This document shows positions 17,074 to 25,948 of a stretch of 64,000 bases of DNA, piece after piece. The stretch is taken from assembly GCA_910576385.1 (NCBI GenBank), contig CAJTIR010000014.1, forward strand, positions 40,150-104,149, read 5' to 3'. Source of the stretch: Lachnospiraceae bacterium (GTDB lineage Bacteria > Bacillota > Clostridia > Lachnospirales > Lachnospiraceae). The position numbers were made by a program, and so were the translations under genes. The notes under the pieces are model-generated. The model saw only the letters and a list, made by a program, of their open reading frames with translations, did not search any database and was not told the origin of the DNA. How positions within the stretch are numbered: the stretch's first letter is position 1; every line of letters starts with the position of its first letter.

Positions 17074-18021
17074 TTAGTTCTTCTGAACTCCTTTTCCTAT
17101 GTCAAAATAGACTTTTCCATATTGAATATCCTGTTCCATCTGTGCTTTCAATGCGTCAAGAGAGTCAAATCTCTGCTCTGGCCGCACCCGTTTCAGAAAG
17201 CTTACCCGAACCATTCTGCCATACATATCTTCTGAGATATCAAACAAATGTGTCTCTACTCCAATGGGATTTTCTCCCTGTATCGTAGGTTTACAGCCCA
17301 CATTAGTAATTCCAGGATAATGTTTTCCTGCGTATTCTGTGCTGGTCACGTAAACGCCCATAGGGGGAAGTAATTTTTCCGATGGCGGAATTAGATTGAT
17401 GGTCGGAATACCAAGTACTGCTTTGCCCAGCTTCCTTCCATGAAGTACATTTCCCTCCACAAAAAATGGATAGCCTAATAATCTATGTGCCTTCTCAATA
17501 TGACCAGCAGCAATTTCCTCACGAATATAAGTACTGCTGATATCTCTGCCTTCCTCCTGCATTTTAGGCATAACTTTTAATTGATATCCATATTGAGGAG
17601 CATATTGTTTGAGCATCTGATAATCCCCTCTGCGTTTATACCCAAAACGAAAATCCGTTCCCACCACGATGTCTTTTACATGTAGATTTTTTACAATTCT
17701 CTCAATAAATTCCTCCGGTTCCATACACATGATCTCTCTGGTAAAAGGGCATTCAATCAGATAATCAATACCATTTTCCTCAAACAGCCGTGCTTTTTCC
17801 TGGCTGGTCGTTAGTACCTGCATCTGTAAATTCTGCGTCTGCTCGCTGGGTGGAACATCAAAAGTAAAAACTGCCGCTTTTAAATTTTGCTGTTCCTGTT
17901 TTTTTTCTCTCATATACTCCATCAGCAGTTCATGTCCCCGATGCAAACCATCAAACTTTCCCAATGACAGTACCGTAGGTCCTTCGATTTCAAATGTCAT
18001 ACTTTGCTTTATGTATTCCAT
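17074..18021 (-). CDS. ribF: Bifunctional riboflavin kinase / FAD synthetase
   Basis: Converts riboflavin to FMN and then FAD. The N-terminal nucleotidyltransferase part has LGKFDGLHRGHELL and the ISSTYIREEIAAG motif; the C-terminal kinase part has FFVEGNVLHGRKLGKAVLGIPTINL and GITNVGCKPTI. The start at 18021 (MEYIKQSMTFEIEG) gives 315 residues, the normal length, and begins 10 bp after the truB stop; the open frame to 18123 would overlap truB and add a non-conserved extension. Confidence 0.95.
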   Translation of the reverse strand: MEYIKQSMTFEIEGPTVLSLGKFDGLHRGHELLMEYMREKKQEQQNLKAAVFTFDVPPSEQTQNLQMQVLTTSQEKARLFEENGIDYLIECPFTREIMCMEPEEFIERIVKNLHVKDIVVGTDFRFGYKRRGDYQMLKQYAPQYGYQLKVMPKMQEEGRDISSTYIREEIAAGHIEKAHRLLGYPFFVEGNVLHGRKLGKAVLGIPTINLIPPSEKLLPPMGVYVTSTEYAGKHYPGITNVGCKPTIQGENPIGVETHLFDISEDMYGRMVRVSFLKRVRPEQRFDSLDALKAQMEQDIQYGKVYFDIGKGVQKN

Positions 18022-18031
18022 AATTTCAGTC

Positions 18032-18967
18032 CTATTCCATAAAAATCTTAATGGGACGAATGTCCCTGCTGGCTTCCTTCCACTGATAAATTCCCACAAA
18101 AACCTGATTATGATCATAAACACGCACTATTGTGTTCTGATAAGAATTTTTCCAATCACTGATCCATTGGAGCCTAAGCGGATTGCCATTATAAAGAAGT
18201 TTGGAAAACTTTTCCTCCACACATAACTTCGGGTATTGCAAAAACACACTGTCCGTAGCTTTTACGAATTGTGTTAAATCATCCCTTGTCAGCCCGCCCT
18301 GTGAATGCTCACTGCGAGCCGCAAGTACTTGTGCTTCAATCTCTGCAAGCCTGTATGCATCCTTTAACTCAAAATCAGCAACCCTAGTGCGCAGCAAAGA
18401 CTCCATACAACCGCCACAGCCTGCGGACTCACCGATATCCTGACATAGCGTGCGAATGTAAGTCCCTTTGGAACAATGCACCTCAAGCCACACACGAGGC
18501 AGAGCAATCTTTTGTACATCAATAGAATAAATTTGTACGAGTCGTGGGGAACGCTCCACTTCCACTCCTGCCCTTGCCAAATCACAAAGTTTTTTACCAT
18601 TGACCTTTAGGGCCGAATACATGGGTGGAATCTGAGCATACTCTCCCACAAATCCTCTAATCACCTTTTGAATCTCCTCCTTGGAACATTCCACAGAGGC
18701 TTCTCTTAGCACTGTCCCAGTGATATCCTGAGTGTCTGTAACCTTTCCCAACAGCAGTACTGCTTGATATACCTTATCCTTATCTGTAAGCAAGTCACAG
18801 ACCCTGGTGGCTTTGCCTAGACATACCGGCAGCACACCCTCGGCATCTGGATCTAATGTTCCAGTATGACCAATTTTTTTCTGCTTTAGGATACCGCGCA
18901 GCTTTGCCACCACATCATGAGAAGTATAGCCTTTTTCTTTATACACATTGATAATTCCATTAATCAT
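18032..18967 (-). CDS. truB: tRNA pseudouridine(55) synthase
   Basis: Makes pseudouridine 55 in the tRNA T-loop. The catalytic aspartate lies in KIGHTGTLDPDAEGVLPVCL; other signatures are YKEKGYTSHDVVAKLRG and CSKGTYIRTLCQDIG. The length of 311 residues is usual. Its start overlaps the nrnA stop by 8 bp, which suggests translational coupling. Confidence 0.97.
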   Translation of the reverse strand: MINGIINVYKEKGYTSHDVVAKLRGILKQKKIGHTGTLDPDAEGVLPVCLGKATRVCDLLTDKDKVYQAVLLLGKVTDTQDITGTVLREASVECSKEEIQKVIRGFVGEYAQIPPMYSALKVNGKKLCDLARAGVEVERSPRLVQIYSIDVQKIALPRVWLEVHCSKGTYIRTLCQDIGESAGCGGCMESLLRTRVADFELKDAYRLAEIEAQVLAARSEHSQGGLTRDDLTQFVKATDSVFLQYPKLCVEEKFSKLLYNGNPLRLQWISDWKNSYQNTIVRVYDHNQVFVGIYQWKEASRDIRPIKIFME

Positions 18968-19922
18968 GCAATTGTCCTTCTATCTCTCCACAGATTACAG
19001 CAATGACCTCTTCGGGAGCTCCCTGCATATTGGCCCCTGCAGCCCTCACATGTCCGCCGCCCTGATGCATCATAGCAATAGCGGCAACATCCACTTTTCC
19101 ATTGGAACGCATACTCACCTTCCAAGTATGGTTTTCATTTTCATAAAGAAATATAGCGGCTTCCACGCCTTTTGTAACCCGAAGCTGGCTGACAATCCCA
19201 TCCAGATGTTTTGGCTGCACCCCAAACTGCTTCATTTCCTCCTGGCTTATCGCTGTGGCAATCACTGCTCCATTCAAAAATAATTGACTATTTAAAAGTG
19301 CCTGACCTAAAATTTGATTCTGCCCAAATGTTTTTGTATAAAATGTATCATCTATGATTTTAGAAAAATCAATGCCCTTTTCCATCAGGATGCCTGCTGT
19401 TTCCATCGTTTTGGCGGAAGTGCTGGAATACTGAAATACCCCAGTATCATGGACAATTCCCACATAAATACACTCTGCGATCTCTTTTGTAATCCGCTCG
19501 GTTTCCAACAGTTCAAAGATCAACTCTGAGGTCGAACTGGTCTCTGGAAAAATATAATTTTCATCGGCAAAACTGTCGTTACTGACATGATGGTCAATAC
19601 AAATTGTTTTCTTGGCGGTCTCAAAATATTTCACTGCTTCCCCCAGACGGCCAGTATCTCCACAATCCTGTACAATACATAGATCATATCTCTGATCGCT
19701 GTCATAAGAGCTGCATATCTGATCTGAATTTTTCAGGAATTTAAATATATTCGGAATCGGTTCCAGATAAATATCTGCCTGGATCTGTGGAAACCAGGTG
19801 GTAATATAATTGTAAGTTGCCAGGCAGGAACCTACACAGTCGCCATCGGGCCTGACATGGCCTGCAATAGCAACTGTCTTTACCTGTGCCAACTGGGATG
19901 CTAAATCTTTCATATGGATCAC
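18960..19922 (-). CDS. nrnA: DHH-family phosphoesterase, NrnA-type
   Basis: A 320-residue DHH/DHHA1 protein. Metal-ligand motifs are AGHVRPDGDCVGS, VQDCGD, CIDHHVSN and the C-terminal GGGHVRAAGA. In Bacillus NrnA degrades nanoRNAs and dephosphorylates pAp; related DHH proteins can hydrolyse c-di-AMP or pApA, and sequence alone does not settle which. It sits between rbfA and truB, its usual place in Clostridia. Confidence 0.93.
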   Translation of the reverse strand: MIHMKDLASQLAQVKTVAIAGHVRPDGDCVGSCLATYNYITTWFPQIQADIYLEPIPNIFKFLKNSDQICSSYDSDQRYDLCIVQDCGDTGRLGEAVKYFETAKKTICIDHHVSNDSFADENYIFPETSSTSELIFELLETERITKEIAECIYVGIVHDTGVFQYSSTSAKTMETAGILMEKGIDFSKIIDDTFYTKTFGQNQILGQALLNSQLFLNGAVIATAISQEEMKQFGVQPKHLDGIVSQLRVTKGVEAAIFLYENENHTWKVSMRSNGKVDVAAIAMMHQGGGHVRAAGANMQGAPEEVIAVICGEIEGQLHD

Positions 19923-20272
19923 TCCCTGTTTACATCATCAATCAGCTTTGACATATTTACGCCATACTCAATAGACTGATCCATTATAAAACGGATCTCG
20001 GGCGTATTTCTTAGATTAATATTTTTTGCCAATTTGCTGCGAATATACCCTTCTGCACTCTTTAATCCAGCAATTGTGTCCTGCTGGGAGGTCTCATCCC
20101 CCAAGACACTGATATATGCCTTACAACTCTTCAAATCTGGCGCAACCTCCACGGCAACCACCGAGGTCAACGGGTCAATTCTAGGATCTTTGATCTCTCC
20201 GCGAATAATATTGCTTAGTTCCCGCAGCACCTCTTCATTGATTCTTGTATTCTTAATGCTGTTCTTTCTCAT
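19919..20272 (-). CDS. rbfA: 30S ribosome-binding factor A
   Basis: A small KH-like protein needed for late 16S rRNA maturation. The 117 residues include EVLRELSNIIRGEIKDPRI and the C-terminal LRNTPEIRFIMDQSIEYG. It follows infB by 14 bp and overlaps nrnA by 4 bp. Confidence 0.96.
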   Translation of the reverse strand: MRKNSIKNTRINEEVLRELSNIIRGEIKDPRIDPLTSVVAVEVAPDLKSCKAYISVLGDETSQQDTIAGLKSAEGYIRSKLAKNINLRNTPEIRFIMDQSIEYGVNMSKLIDDVNRE

Positions 20273-20286
20273 ATTTACTCCTCAAA

Positions 20287-23196
20287 TTATCGTGGCACCT
20301 CTACCATAGTGTATGCCTCTACAATATCAAGCTCCTGAATTTCATTGAAGCCATCAAATACCAGTCCGCATTCATAGCCTGCCTTTACTTCTTTAACATC
20401 GTCTTTAAAACGTTTCAAAGATGCAAGATCACCTTCGAAAATTTGCTCTCCTTCTCTGGAAATGCGAACCTTGCAGCCTCTCTGGAATAAGCCGTCCAAT
20501 ATATAGGAACCGGCAATATTTCCCACACCAGAAGCTTTGAAGATCTGGCGAATTTCGGCATGGCCAAGCACCTTCTCCTCAAATACAGGATCCAGCATTC
20601 CCTTCATAGCTGCCTGCACATCCTCAATGGCATTATAAATCACCTTATACAATCGCATATCTACGCCTTCCCGCTCAGCAGTTGCTTTTGCTGTTGCATC
20701 TGGGCGCACATTAAATCCGATGATAATTGCATTGGAAGCAGAAGCCAGACTAACGTCTGATTCATTGATCGCTCCCACGCCGCCGTGAATCACCTTAACT
20801 ACAACTTCCTCGTCAGACAGCTTCACAAGGCTTTGCTTTACAGCCTCCACAGAACCCTGCACATCCGCTTTGACAATAATTGGAAGTTCCTTGACATTAC
20901 CAGACTGAATCTGTGAGAACAGATCATCCAGAGACATCCTGGATTTGGTATCCTCCAACATCTTTTCACGTCCTTCAGAGATAAAGGTTTCCGCAAAGCT
21001 CTTCGCCTCTTTCTCTGAATCGGTACATACAAAGATTTCCCCGGCATTGGGCACATTATTCAACCCTAATATTTCCACTGGAGTGGAAGGACCTGCCTCT
21101 TTGACTCTTCTGCCCTTATCATCAATCATCGCTCTCACTTTACCATAACAACTTCCGCAGGCAACGGGCTGGCCTACCTTCAAGGTTCCCTTCTGAACGA
21201 GAATAGTTGCCACAGAACCGCGCCCTTTGTCGAGCTGTGCTTCTATCACCAATCCTCTGGCGTTGCGCTTGGGATTTGCCTTTAATTCACTGATTTCTGC
21301 AGTCAGTAAAACCATTTCCAACAAATTGTCAATACCCTCATGGGTATGTGCGGACACAGGAACGAAAATTGTACTTCCACCCCAATCTTCTGGAATCAGC
21401 TCATGTTCTGCCAGCTCCTGTTTTACACGTTCGATATTGGCGCTTGGTTTATCAATCTTATTGATCGCCACAATAATTTCTACCTCAGCCGCCTTCGCAT
21501 GGCTGATCGCCTCCACAGTCTGCGGCATCACGCCATCATCTGCCGCCACTACTAAAATCGCGATATCGGTAGCATTTGCTCCACGCATACGCATAGCGGT
21601 AAAAGCCTCATGTCCTGGAGTGTCCAGAAAAGTAATCTTCTCGCCGTTGCACTCTACCATATAGGCTCCAATATGCTGTGTAATGCCGCCTGCTTCCTTG
21701 TCAATCACATGGGTATCACGAATGGCATCTAATAATGACGTCTTACCATGATCGACATGACCCATAACACAGACAACCGGAGGACGTTTTACCTGAACTG
21801 CCTCATCTTCCTCTTCTTCCTTCAAAAGCTCTGCAATCACGTCAATCTTTTCTTCCATCTCACAGATACAGTTAAATTCCAGCGCAATTTCTTCTGCCGC
21901 AACAAATTCAATCTCACTGTTTACTGTCACCATTGTACCCTGTAAAAACAGTTTTTTGATAATTGCCGATACTTGCACCTTCATGCGGTCAGCAAGCTCT
22001 TTAATCGTCATTTTTTCTGGAAGCGTAATTGTCTTAATGGTTTCCTCTTCTTTCTGCTGAGGCTTGGGCGCCGGCTGCTGATTCTTCTTTCCTCTGGTCT
22101 TCTTCTCCAGATTATCAAAGCGCTCCTTTTTCTTACCCATCAGCTCTTTTTCATGGCGCTGATTATTTCCTTTGCGCGTATCACGCTCACGGCTCTCCTT
22201 GCCTCTGCCCTCTTCCATTGCTGCCGGGCTGTTCTGATTTAACTTATTGATTTCTTGTTCAAAACGGTTTTTCTGATTTGGACGCCCATTCTGAAAATTA
22301 CGACCGCCTCTGTCGGACTGATTTCTTCCGTTACGATCTCCCTGCGGCCTTCCGTTTCGGTCTCCCTGCGGTCTTCCACCTCTGTCGAACTGGTTTCTCC
22401 CGCCTCGATCTCCCTGCGGCCTTCCGTTTCGGTCTCCCTGCGGCCTTCCACCTCTGTCGGACTGATTTCTCCCGTTTCGGTCTCCCTGCGGCCTTCCGTT
22501 TCGGTCTCCCTGCGGTCTTCCACCTCTGTCGGACTGATTTCTCCCGCCTCGATCTCCCTGTGATCTATCTCCCTGATTTCTTGATGTACGCTCGGACTGT
22601 GGTCTGTCTGACTGGTTTTTTTGTGTACGCTCGGATTGGGTTCTGTCTGATTGAGTTCTTGCTGAACGTTCGGACTGTGGTCTCGCAGGTCTCTGTTCCT
22701 GAGCTTTGATATTGCGTTCTCCTTGTGCTCTGCCTGCCCTCTCATCCTGAGAAGATTTTGCGTTATTCTCACCCTGTGGTTTTGCTGCGCGTTCCTCCTG
22801 GGAAGCCTTGACATTGCGATCCGTTTGTGGTCTTGCTGTCCGCTCTGCCTGTTGTCTTGCAGGTCGTTTCTTTGCTGTCTTGCTGTTCTGAGGATTAAAC
22901 ACAGCGGTAATACTGGATTTTTTCTTGGGACGCTCTGCATTTTTCCCTTCTGCGGATTCATGTTTCACTGTCTCTGCCTTTACTGGCTCTTTACCAGCAG
23001 ATTTTTCCTGTGACTCTCCTTTTGCCGCCTGAGGCTTATTGCCTGAAAATTTATTTTTTACCATCGTAATCGTATCATCCTCAATGGAACTGCTTGCTGT
23101 CTTACCAGTAATACTCTTTTCCTCGAGAAATTTAATCACATCTTTTGATTGTATTTTTAACTCATTTGCAAGTTCATATACTCTGATTTTCGCCAT
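20287..23196 (-). CDS. infB: Translation initiation factor IF-2 with long repetitive N-terminus
   Basis: The GTPase that brings fMet-tRNA to the 30S subunit. The 969 residues begin with an IF2_N helix bundle ([20 protein letters not shown]), then about 300 residues of low-complexity basic/polar repeat rich in QGDRNGR and NQSDRGG, a second IF2_N domain, and the G domain with [14 protein letters not shown] (G1), [10 protein letters not shown] (G3) and AINKIDK (G4), then domains II-IV. The expanded linker makes it longer than the roughly 700 residues of Bacillus IF-2. Confidence 0.98.
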   Translation of the reverse strand: MAKIRVYELANELKIQSKDVIKFLEEKSITGKTASSSIEDDTITMVKNKFSGNKPQAAKGESQEKSAGKEPVKAETVKHESAEGKNAERPKKKSSITAVFNPQNSKTAKKRPARQQAERTARPQTDRNVKASQEERAAKPQGENNAKSSQDERAGRAQGERNIKAQEQRPARPQSERSARTQSDRTQSERTQKNQSDRPQSERTSRNQGDRSQGDRGGRNQSDRGGRPQGDRNGRPQGDRNGRNQSDRGGRPQGDRNGRPQGDRGGRNQFDRGGRPQGDRNGRPQGDRNGRNQSDRGGRNFQNGRPNQKNRFEQEINKLNQNSPAAMEEGRGKESRERDTRKGNNQRHEKELMGKKKERFDNLEKKTRGKKNQQPAPKPQQKEEETIKTITLPEKMTIKELADRMKVQVSAIIKKLFLQGTMVTVNSEIEFVAAEEIALEFNCICEMEEKIDVIAELLKEEEEDEAVQVKRPPVVCVMGHVDHGKTSLLDAIRDTHVIDKEAGGITQHIGAYMVECNGEKITFLDTPGHEAFTAMRMRGANATDIAILVVAADDGVMPQTVEAISHAKAAEVEIIVAINKIDKPSANIERVKQELAEHELIPEDWGGSTIFVPVSAHTHEGIDNLLEMVLLTAEISELKANPKRNARGLVIEAQLDKGRGSVATILVQKGTLKVGQPVACGSCYGKVRAMIDDKGRRVKEAGPSTPVEILGLNNVPNAGEIFVCTDSEKEAKSFAETFISEGREKMLEDTKSRMSLDDLFSQIQSGNVKELPIIVKADVQGSVEAVKQSLVKLSDEEVVVKVIHGGVGAINESDVSLASASNAIIIGFNVRPDATAKATAEREGVDMRLYKVIYNAIEDVQAAMKGMLDPVFEEKVLGHAEIRQIFKASGVGNIAGSYILDGLFQRGCKVRISREGEQIFEGDLASLKRFKDDVKEVKAGYECGLVFDGFNEIQELDIVEAYTMVEVPR
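22300..22640 (-). repeat. Imperfect tandem repeat encoding the IF-2 QGDR/NQSD linker
   Basis: The DNA is built from short units encoding [16 protein letters not shown] and variants, all in frame. It resembles RGG/RG-type disordered RNA-binding segments. The opposite strand has long open frames across this stretch, which I regard as artefacts of the repeat. Confidence 0.85.
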
Positions 23197-23212
23197 ACTA
23201 TTACTACCTCCG

Positions 23213-23533
23213 TTATTCCGTTTTCTCTGCTAATTTCAGTTTCTCCTCCAAGCTTTTTGCAAAGCCCTCGTCCAGTACTGCCAAAGATGCGCGCAGTTGT
23301 TTGCCGATTGCATTTCCTAAAGCTTCCTTAGAGGCATATAAATACATGGGAACCTGATAAAAAGAACACATATTACGAAACATTTTTTTCGTATTTTCCG
23401 AAGCTTCCTCAGACACAACTACAAGATAAGCACTGCCGGATTTGACCGCCTTCTCGGTAGAAAATTCTCCGCTTGCAATCCTTCCCGCTTTCGCCGCCAG
23501 TCCAAGCAAAGACAAGATTTTATCCCTTTGCAA
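23213..23533 (-). CDS. ylxQ: L7Ae/L30e-family K-turn-binding-like protein
   Basis: A 106-residue protein of the L7Ae/L30e/S12e fold ([31 protein letters not shown]), the family of YlxQ and YbxF which bind kink-turn RNA. It lies between ylxR and infB as in Bacillus and overlaps ylxR by 14 bp. Confidence 0.92.
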   Translation of the reverse strand: MQRDKILSLLGLAAKAGRIASGEFSTEKAVKSGSAYLVVVSEEASENTKKMFRNMCSFYQVPMYLYASKEALGNAIGKQLRASLAVLDEGFAKSLEEKLKLAEKTE

Positions 23534-23792
23534 CTACTTCCATCTCCTTTGTCAAATTCTCAATCACTTCTTTTGGTATCGCAGTTTTGAGAGAACGCTC
23601 CAGCCCTTTGGTCTTAACAGCCCTCGCTAAACACTCTCCATTGGGACACAGATATGCTCCTCTGCCATTTTTCTTTCCTGTTGTATCTAAAAGAATTTCG
23701 TTTTCTGCAGTCTTGATAATGCGCAGTAACTCCTTTTTACTCTTCATCTCCTGGCATCCGACACACTGACGCATAGGAATTTTTTTATTCAT
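23520..23792 (-). CDS. ylxR: YlxR (RnpM) RNA-binding protein
   Basis: A 90-residue protein with the family signatures RQCVGCQEMKSKKELLRI and NGRGAYLCPN. In B. subtilis this protein binds RNase P RNA and modulates its activity. It overlaps the nusA stop by 8 bp, so the two are coupled. Confidence 0.94.
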   Translation of the reverse strand: MNKKIPMRQCVGCQEMKSKKELLRIIKTAENEILLDTTGKKNGRGAYLCPNGECLARAVKTKGLERSLKTAIPKEVIENLTKEMEVVAKG

Positions 23793-25053
23793 CTGTACTG
23801 CCCTCTTCTACGAAATCTTCTGTTTCTTTCTCTTCCCTGTCATTGTCATCCTCTTCTGTCTCGAAAACATCTGTATTCTCTGACTCTAACGCTCCCTTAT
23901 AATCTATATTTTCCAACTCCTCGAAATCTTCAGCTTGCTCATAGGCTTCTGAAAATTGTTTCTCTTCATATTCCTCATATTCTTCATATTCATTTTCATA
24001 ATCCATAAAATCACCGGCTTCTCTTGCCTGTGTCTCGCTCTTAATATCAATCTTAAACCCAGTAAGTCTTGCGGCCAAACGTGCATTTTGGCCTTCCTTT
24101 CCAATGGCAAGAGATAACTGATAGTCTGGCACTACCACTTTAGCAGTCTTCTCTTCCGCATCAGCAATCACAGAAATCACCTTTGCCGGGCTCAATGCAT
24201 TTTCAATCAGCATCGCCGCATTGTCGCTCCAATTGATAATATCAATTTTCTCTCCCCGCAGCTCATTGACAATGGCATTCACCCTGGCGCCGTTCATCCC
24301 CACACAAGCTCCTACTGGATCAACATCTGGATCATTGCTCCATACAGCAATCTTCGTTCTGCTGCCCGCCTCCCTGGAAATACTCTTAATCTCTACAATT
24401 CCATCTTTTACCTCTGTCACTTCCGACTCAAACAAACGCTTCACAAGCTCTGGATGCGTTCTGGAGACCAAAATCTTTGGACCTTTGGAGGTTGATTTCA
24501 CTTCCAAAATATAGAGTTTGATACGTTCGGTGGGCTGAAAAACTTCGCCTTTTACTTGTTCATTTTCATTTAATATGGCATCTACTTTGCCCAGATTGAT
24601 GCTGATATTTTTCCCTACATAGCGCTGGACAATGCCTGTCACTACGTCTTTCTCTTTCCCATAGTACTGATCAAACAGAACTTTCCGTTCTTCCTCACGG
24701 ATCTTTTGCAGAATAACATTCTTGGCATTCTGAGTAGCGATACGTCCAAATTCTTTTGATTTGACTTCAATATTGACAATATCACCCACATTATATTTAG
24801 AATTGATCATTCTGGCATTGCCCAAGCTGATTTCTGTCACCGCATCCAAAACTTCCTCCACAACCGTCTTTTCTGCATATACATGAAATTCACAAGTTTG
24901 GGGATTGATATCTACCTTAATATTATCTGATTTTCCGAAATGATTTTTACAGGCAGTGATCAGTGAATTTTCAATGGCTTCCAACAGGGTGTCTTTACTG
25001 ATGTCCTTTTCTTTTTCTAATATATTTAACGCTTCTAATAACTCATTGTTCAT
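23785..25053 (-). CDS. nusA: Transcription termination/antitermination factor NusA
   Basis: Modulates pausing, termination and antitermination by RNA polymerase. The 422 residues comprise the N-terminal polymerase-binding domain, an S1 domain (VVTGIVQRYVGKNISINLG), and KH1/KH2 (GACVGMNGARVNAIVNEL; SLAIGKEGQNARLAARL). A strongly acidic tail (EYEEYEEYEEK and more) follows, in place of the acidic repeats of proteobacterial NusA. Second gene of the rimP operon. Confidence 0.97.
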   Translation of the reverse strand: MNNELLEALNILEKEKDISKDTLLEAIENSLITACKNHFGKSDNIKVDINPQTCEFHVYAEKTVVEEVLDAVTEISLGNARMINSKYNVGDIVNIEVKSKEFGRIATQNAKNVILQKIREEERKVLFDQYYGKEKDVVTGIVQRYVGKNISINLGKVDAILNENEQVKGEVFQPTERIKLYILEVKSTSKGPKILVSRTHPELVKRLFESEVTEVKDGIVEIKSISREAGSRTKIAVWSNDPDVDPVGACVGMNGARVNAIVNELRGEKIDIINWSDNAAMLIENALSPAKVISVIADAEEKTAKVVVPDYQLSLAIGKEGQNARLAARLTGFKIDIKSETQAREAGDFMDYENEYEEYEEYEEKQFSEAYEQAEDFEELENIDYKGALESENTDVFETEEDDNDREEKETEDFVEEGSTDE

Positions 25054-25093
25054 TTTTTTATCCTCCTGAATTTATTCTGTTATTTGACGCATT

Positions 25094-25561
25094 TTAAAAA
25101 TCAAAAGCAAGACGAATCAATGCAATATCTGTTTTTGCAAAAGCCATTTCTTCCCCATCATCCATTTCAATTGTTACAGATGTCTCATCAAAAGATTTTA
25201 AGATTCCAAAAAATTGTTTTTCCCTTTTAATTGGCCGATAGGTTCGAATCTCCAATTCCTTACCAACACTCCTGACATAATCTTTTTCTTTTTTCAAAGG
25301 TCTTCCAAGCCCTGGAGAACTGACCTCAAAAATATAGGACTCTTCTATATAATCCTTTTCATCCAACAAATCACTCATCCTTCTGCTGACTAATTCACAG
25401 TCATCTACGGTAATCCCGCCTTCTTTATCAATATAAGCCCGCAGATACCAGGTTCCGCCTTCTTTTACAAACTCTACATCCACCAACTCAAAATGATATT
25501 CCTCCACAATCGGGCACAGCAGTTCTTCGGTCTTCTGCTCATATTTCTCTTTTCTTGACAT
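25094..25561 (-). CDS. rimP: Ribosome maturation factor RimP
   Basis: A 30S assembly factor acting on the head/S12 region. The 155 residues show ELVDVEFVKEGGTWYLRAYI, DKEGGITVDDCELVSRR and EVSSPGLGRPLKKEKDY. A GAAGGTGAAGCA site precedes the ATG. First gene of the large leftward operon. Confidence 0.96.
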   Translation of the reverse strand: MSRKEKYEQKTEELLCPIVEEYHFELVDVEFVKEGGTWYLRAYIDKEGGITVDDCELVSRRMSDLLDEKDYIEESYIFEVSSPGLGRPLKKEKDYVRSVGKELEIRTYRPIKREKQFFGILKSFDETSVTIEMDDGEEMAFAKTDIALIRLAFDF

Positions 25562-25744
25562 TGCTTCACCTTCTTTCTCAATCTTATTGTCTACATATAA
25601 TCAAGCAGGGAAGACTTTTCCCTGCTCACAGTGCACGGGGCGCATACTGCATAAACAGTAAATTTTATCCTGCGCCCCTGCGCATAAAATTGAGAGTGGA
25701 CGTCCGCCCACTCTCAAGCATGAGTTTATCTAGTTATCACATCT
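25562..25744 (-). promoter_or_regulatory. rimP operon leader with three hairpins
   Basis: In transcript order: TGAGAGTGG/CCACTCTCA (25708-25716 with 25691-25699), GGGGCGCA/TGCGCCCC (25671-25678 with 25637-25644, enclosing a smaller ACTG/CAGT stem), and AGCAGGGAA/TTCCCTGCT (25618-25626 with 25604-25612). All three are perfect in these cores. The leader is about 175 nt and ends with the rimP ribosome site. Attenuation or NusA feedback is possible but not shown. Confidence 0.55.
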
Positions 25745-25773
25745 ATAATAGCACTTAGTATAAGGAAATGCAA
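25745..25773 (-). promoter_or_regulatory. Promoter of the rimP-nusA-infB operon
   Basis: Minus strand TTGCAT (25768-25773), 17-bp spacer, TATTAT (25745-25750). It lies in the divergent spacer shared with the PLC-like gene. Confidence 0.7.
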
Positions 25774-25862
25774 GGAAAAATTTTTATCTGAATCATCTCC
25801 TGACAAATAAACTATGATACCCATTGACTTTTAATAAAATAGTTAAAAAATTTACTGGTATT

Positions 25863-25895
25863 TTAGTAAAAATGCTGGTAGAATGGTTTTACTAA
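25863..25895 (+). promoter_or_regulatory. Palindrome around an extended -10 box upstream of the PLC-like gene
   Basis: TTAGTAAAA (25863-25871) and TTTTACTAA (25887-25895) form a perfect 9-bp inverted repeat. The 15-bp spacer holds TGGTAGAAT, an extended -10 (TAGAAT at 25879-25884). No good -35 box is visible. A bound repressor would block this promoter. Confidence 0.45.
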
Positions 25896-25948
25896 GTAAC
25901 ATTTTTGTTTTCATTTTTACGAAATATTAAAGAAGGAGGATGTAATTT

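Noticed and set aside
22239..22961. Long open frame of 240 codons in another minus-strand frame, and plus-strand frames over the same DNA
   Set aside because: They shadow the repetitive IF-2 linker; composition is low complexity and no ribosome site is present.
25240..25260. GGTTCGAATC, which looks like a tRNA T-loop
   Set aside because: It lies inside the rimP coding region and no cloverleaf can be built around it.
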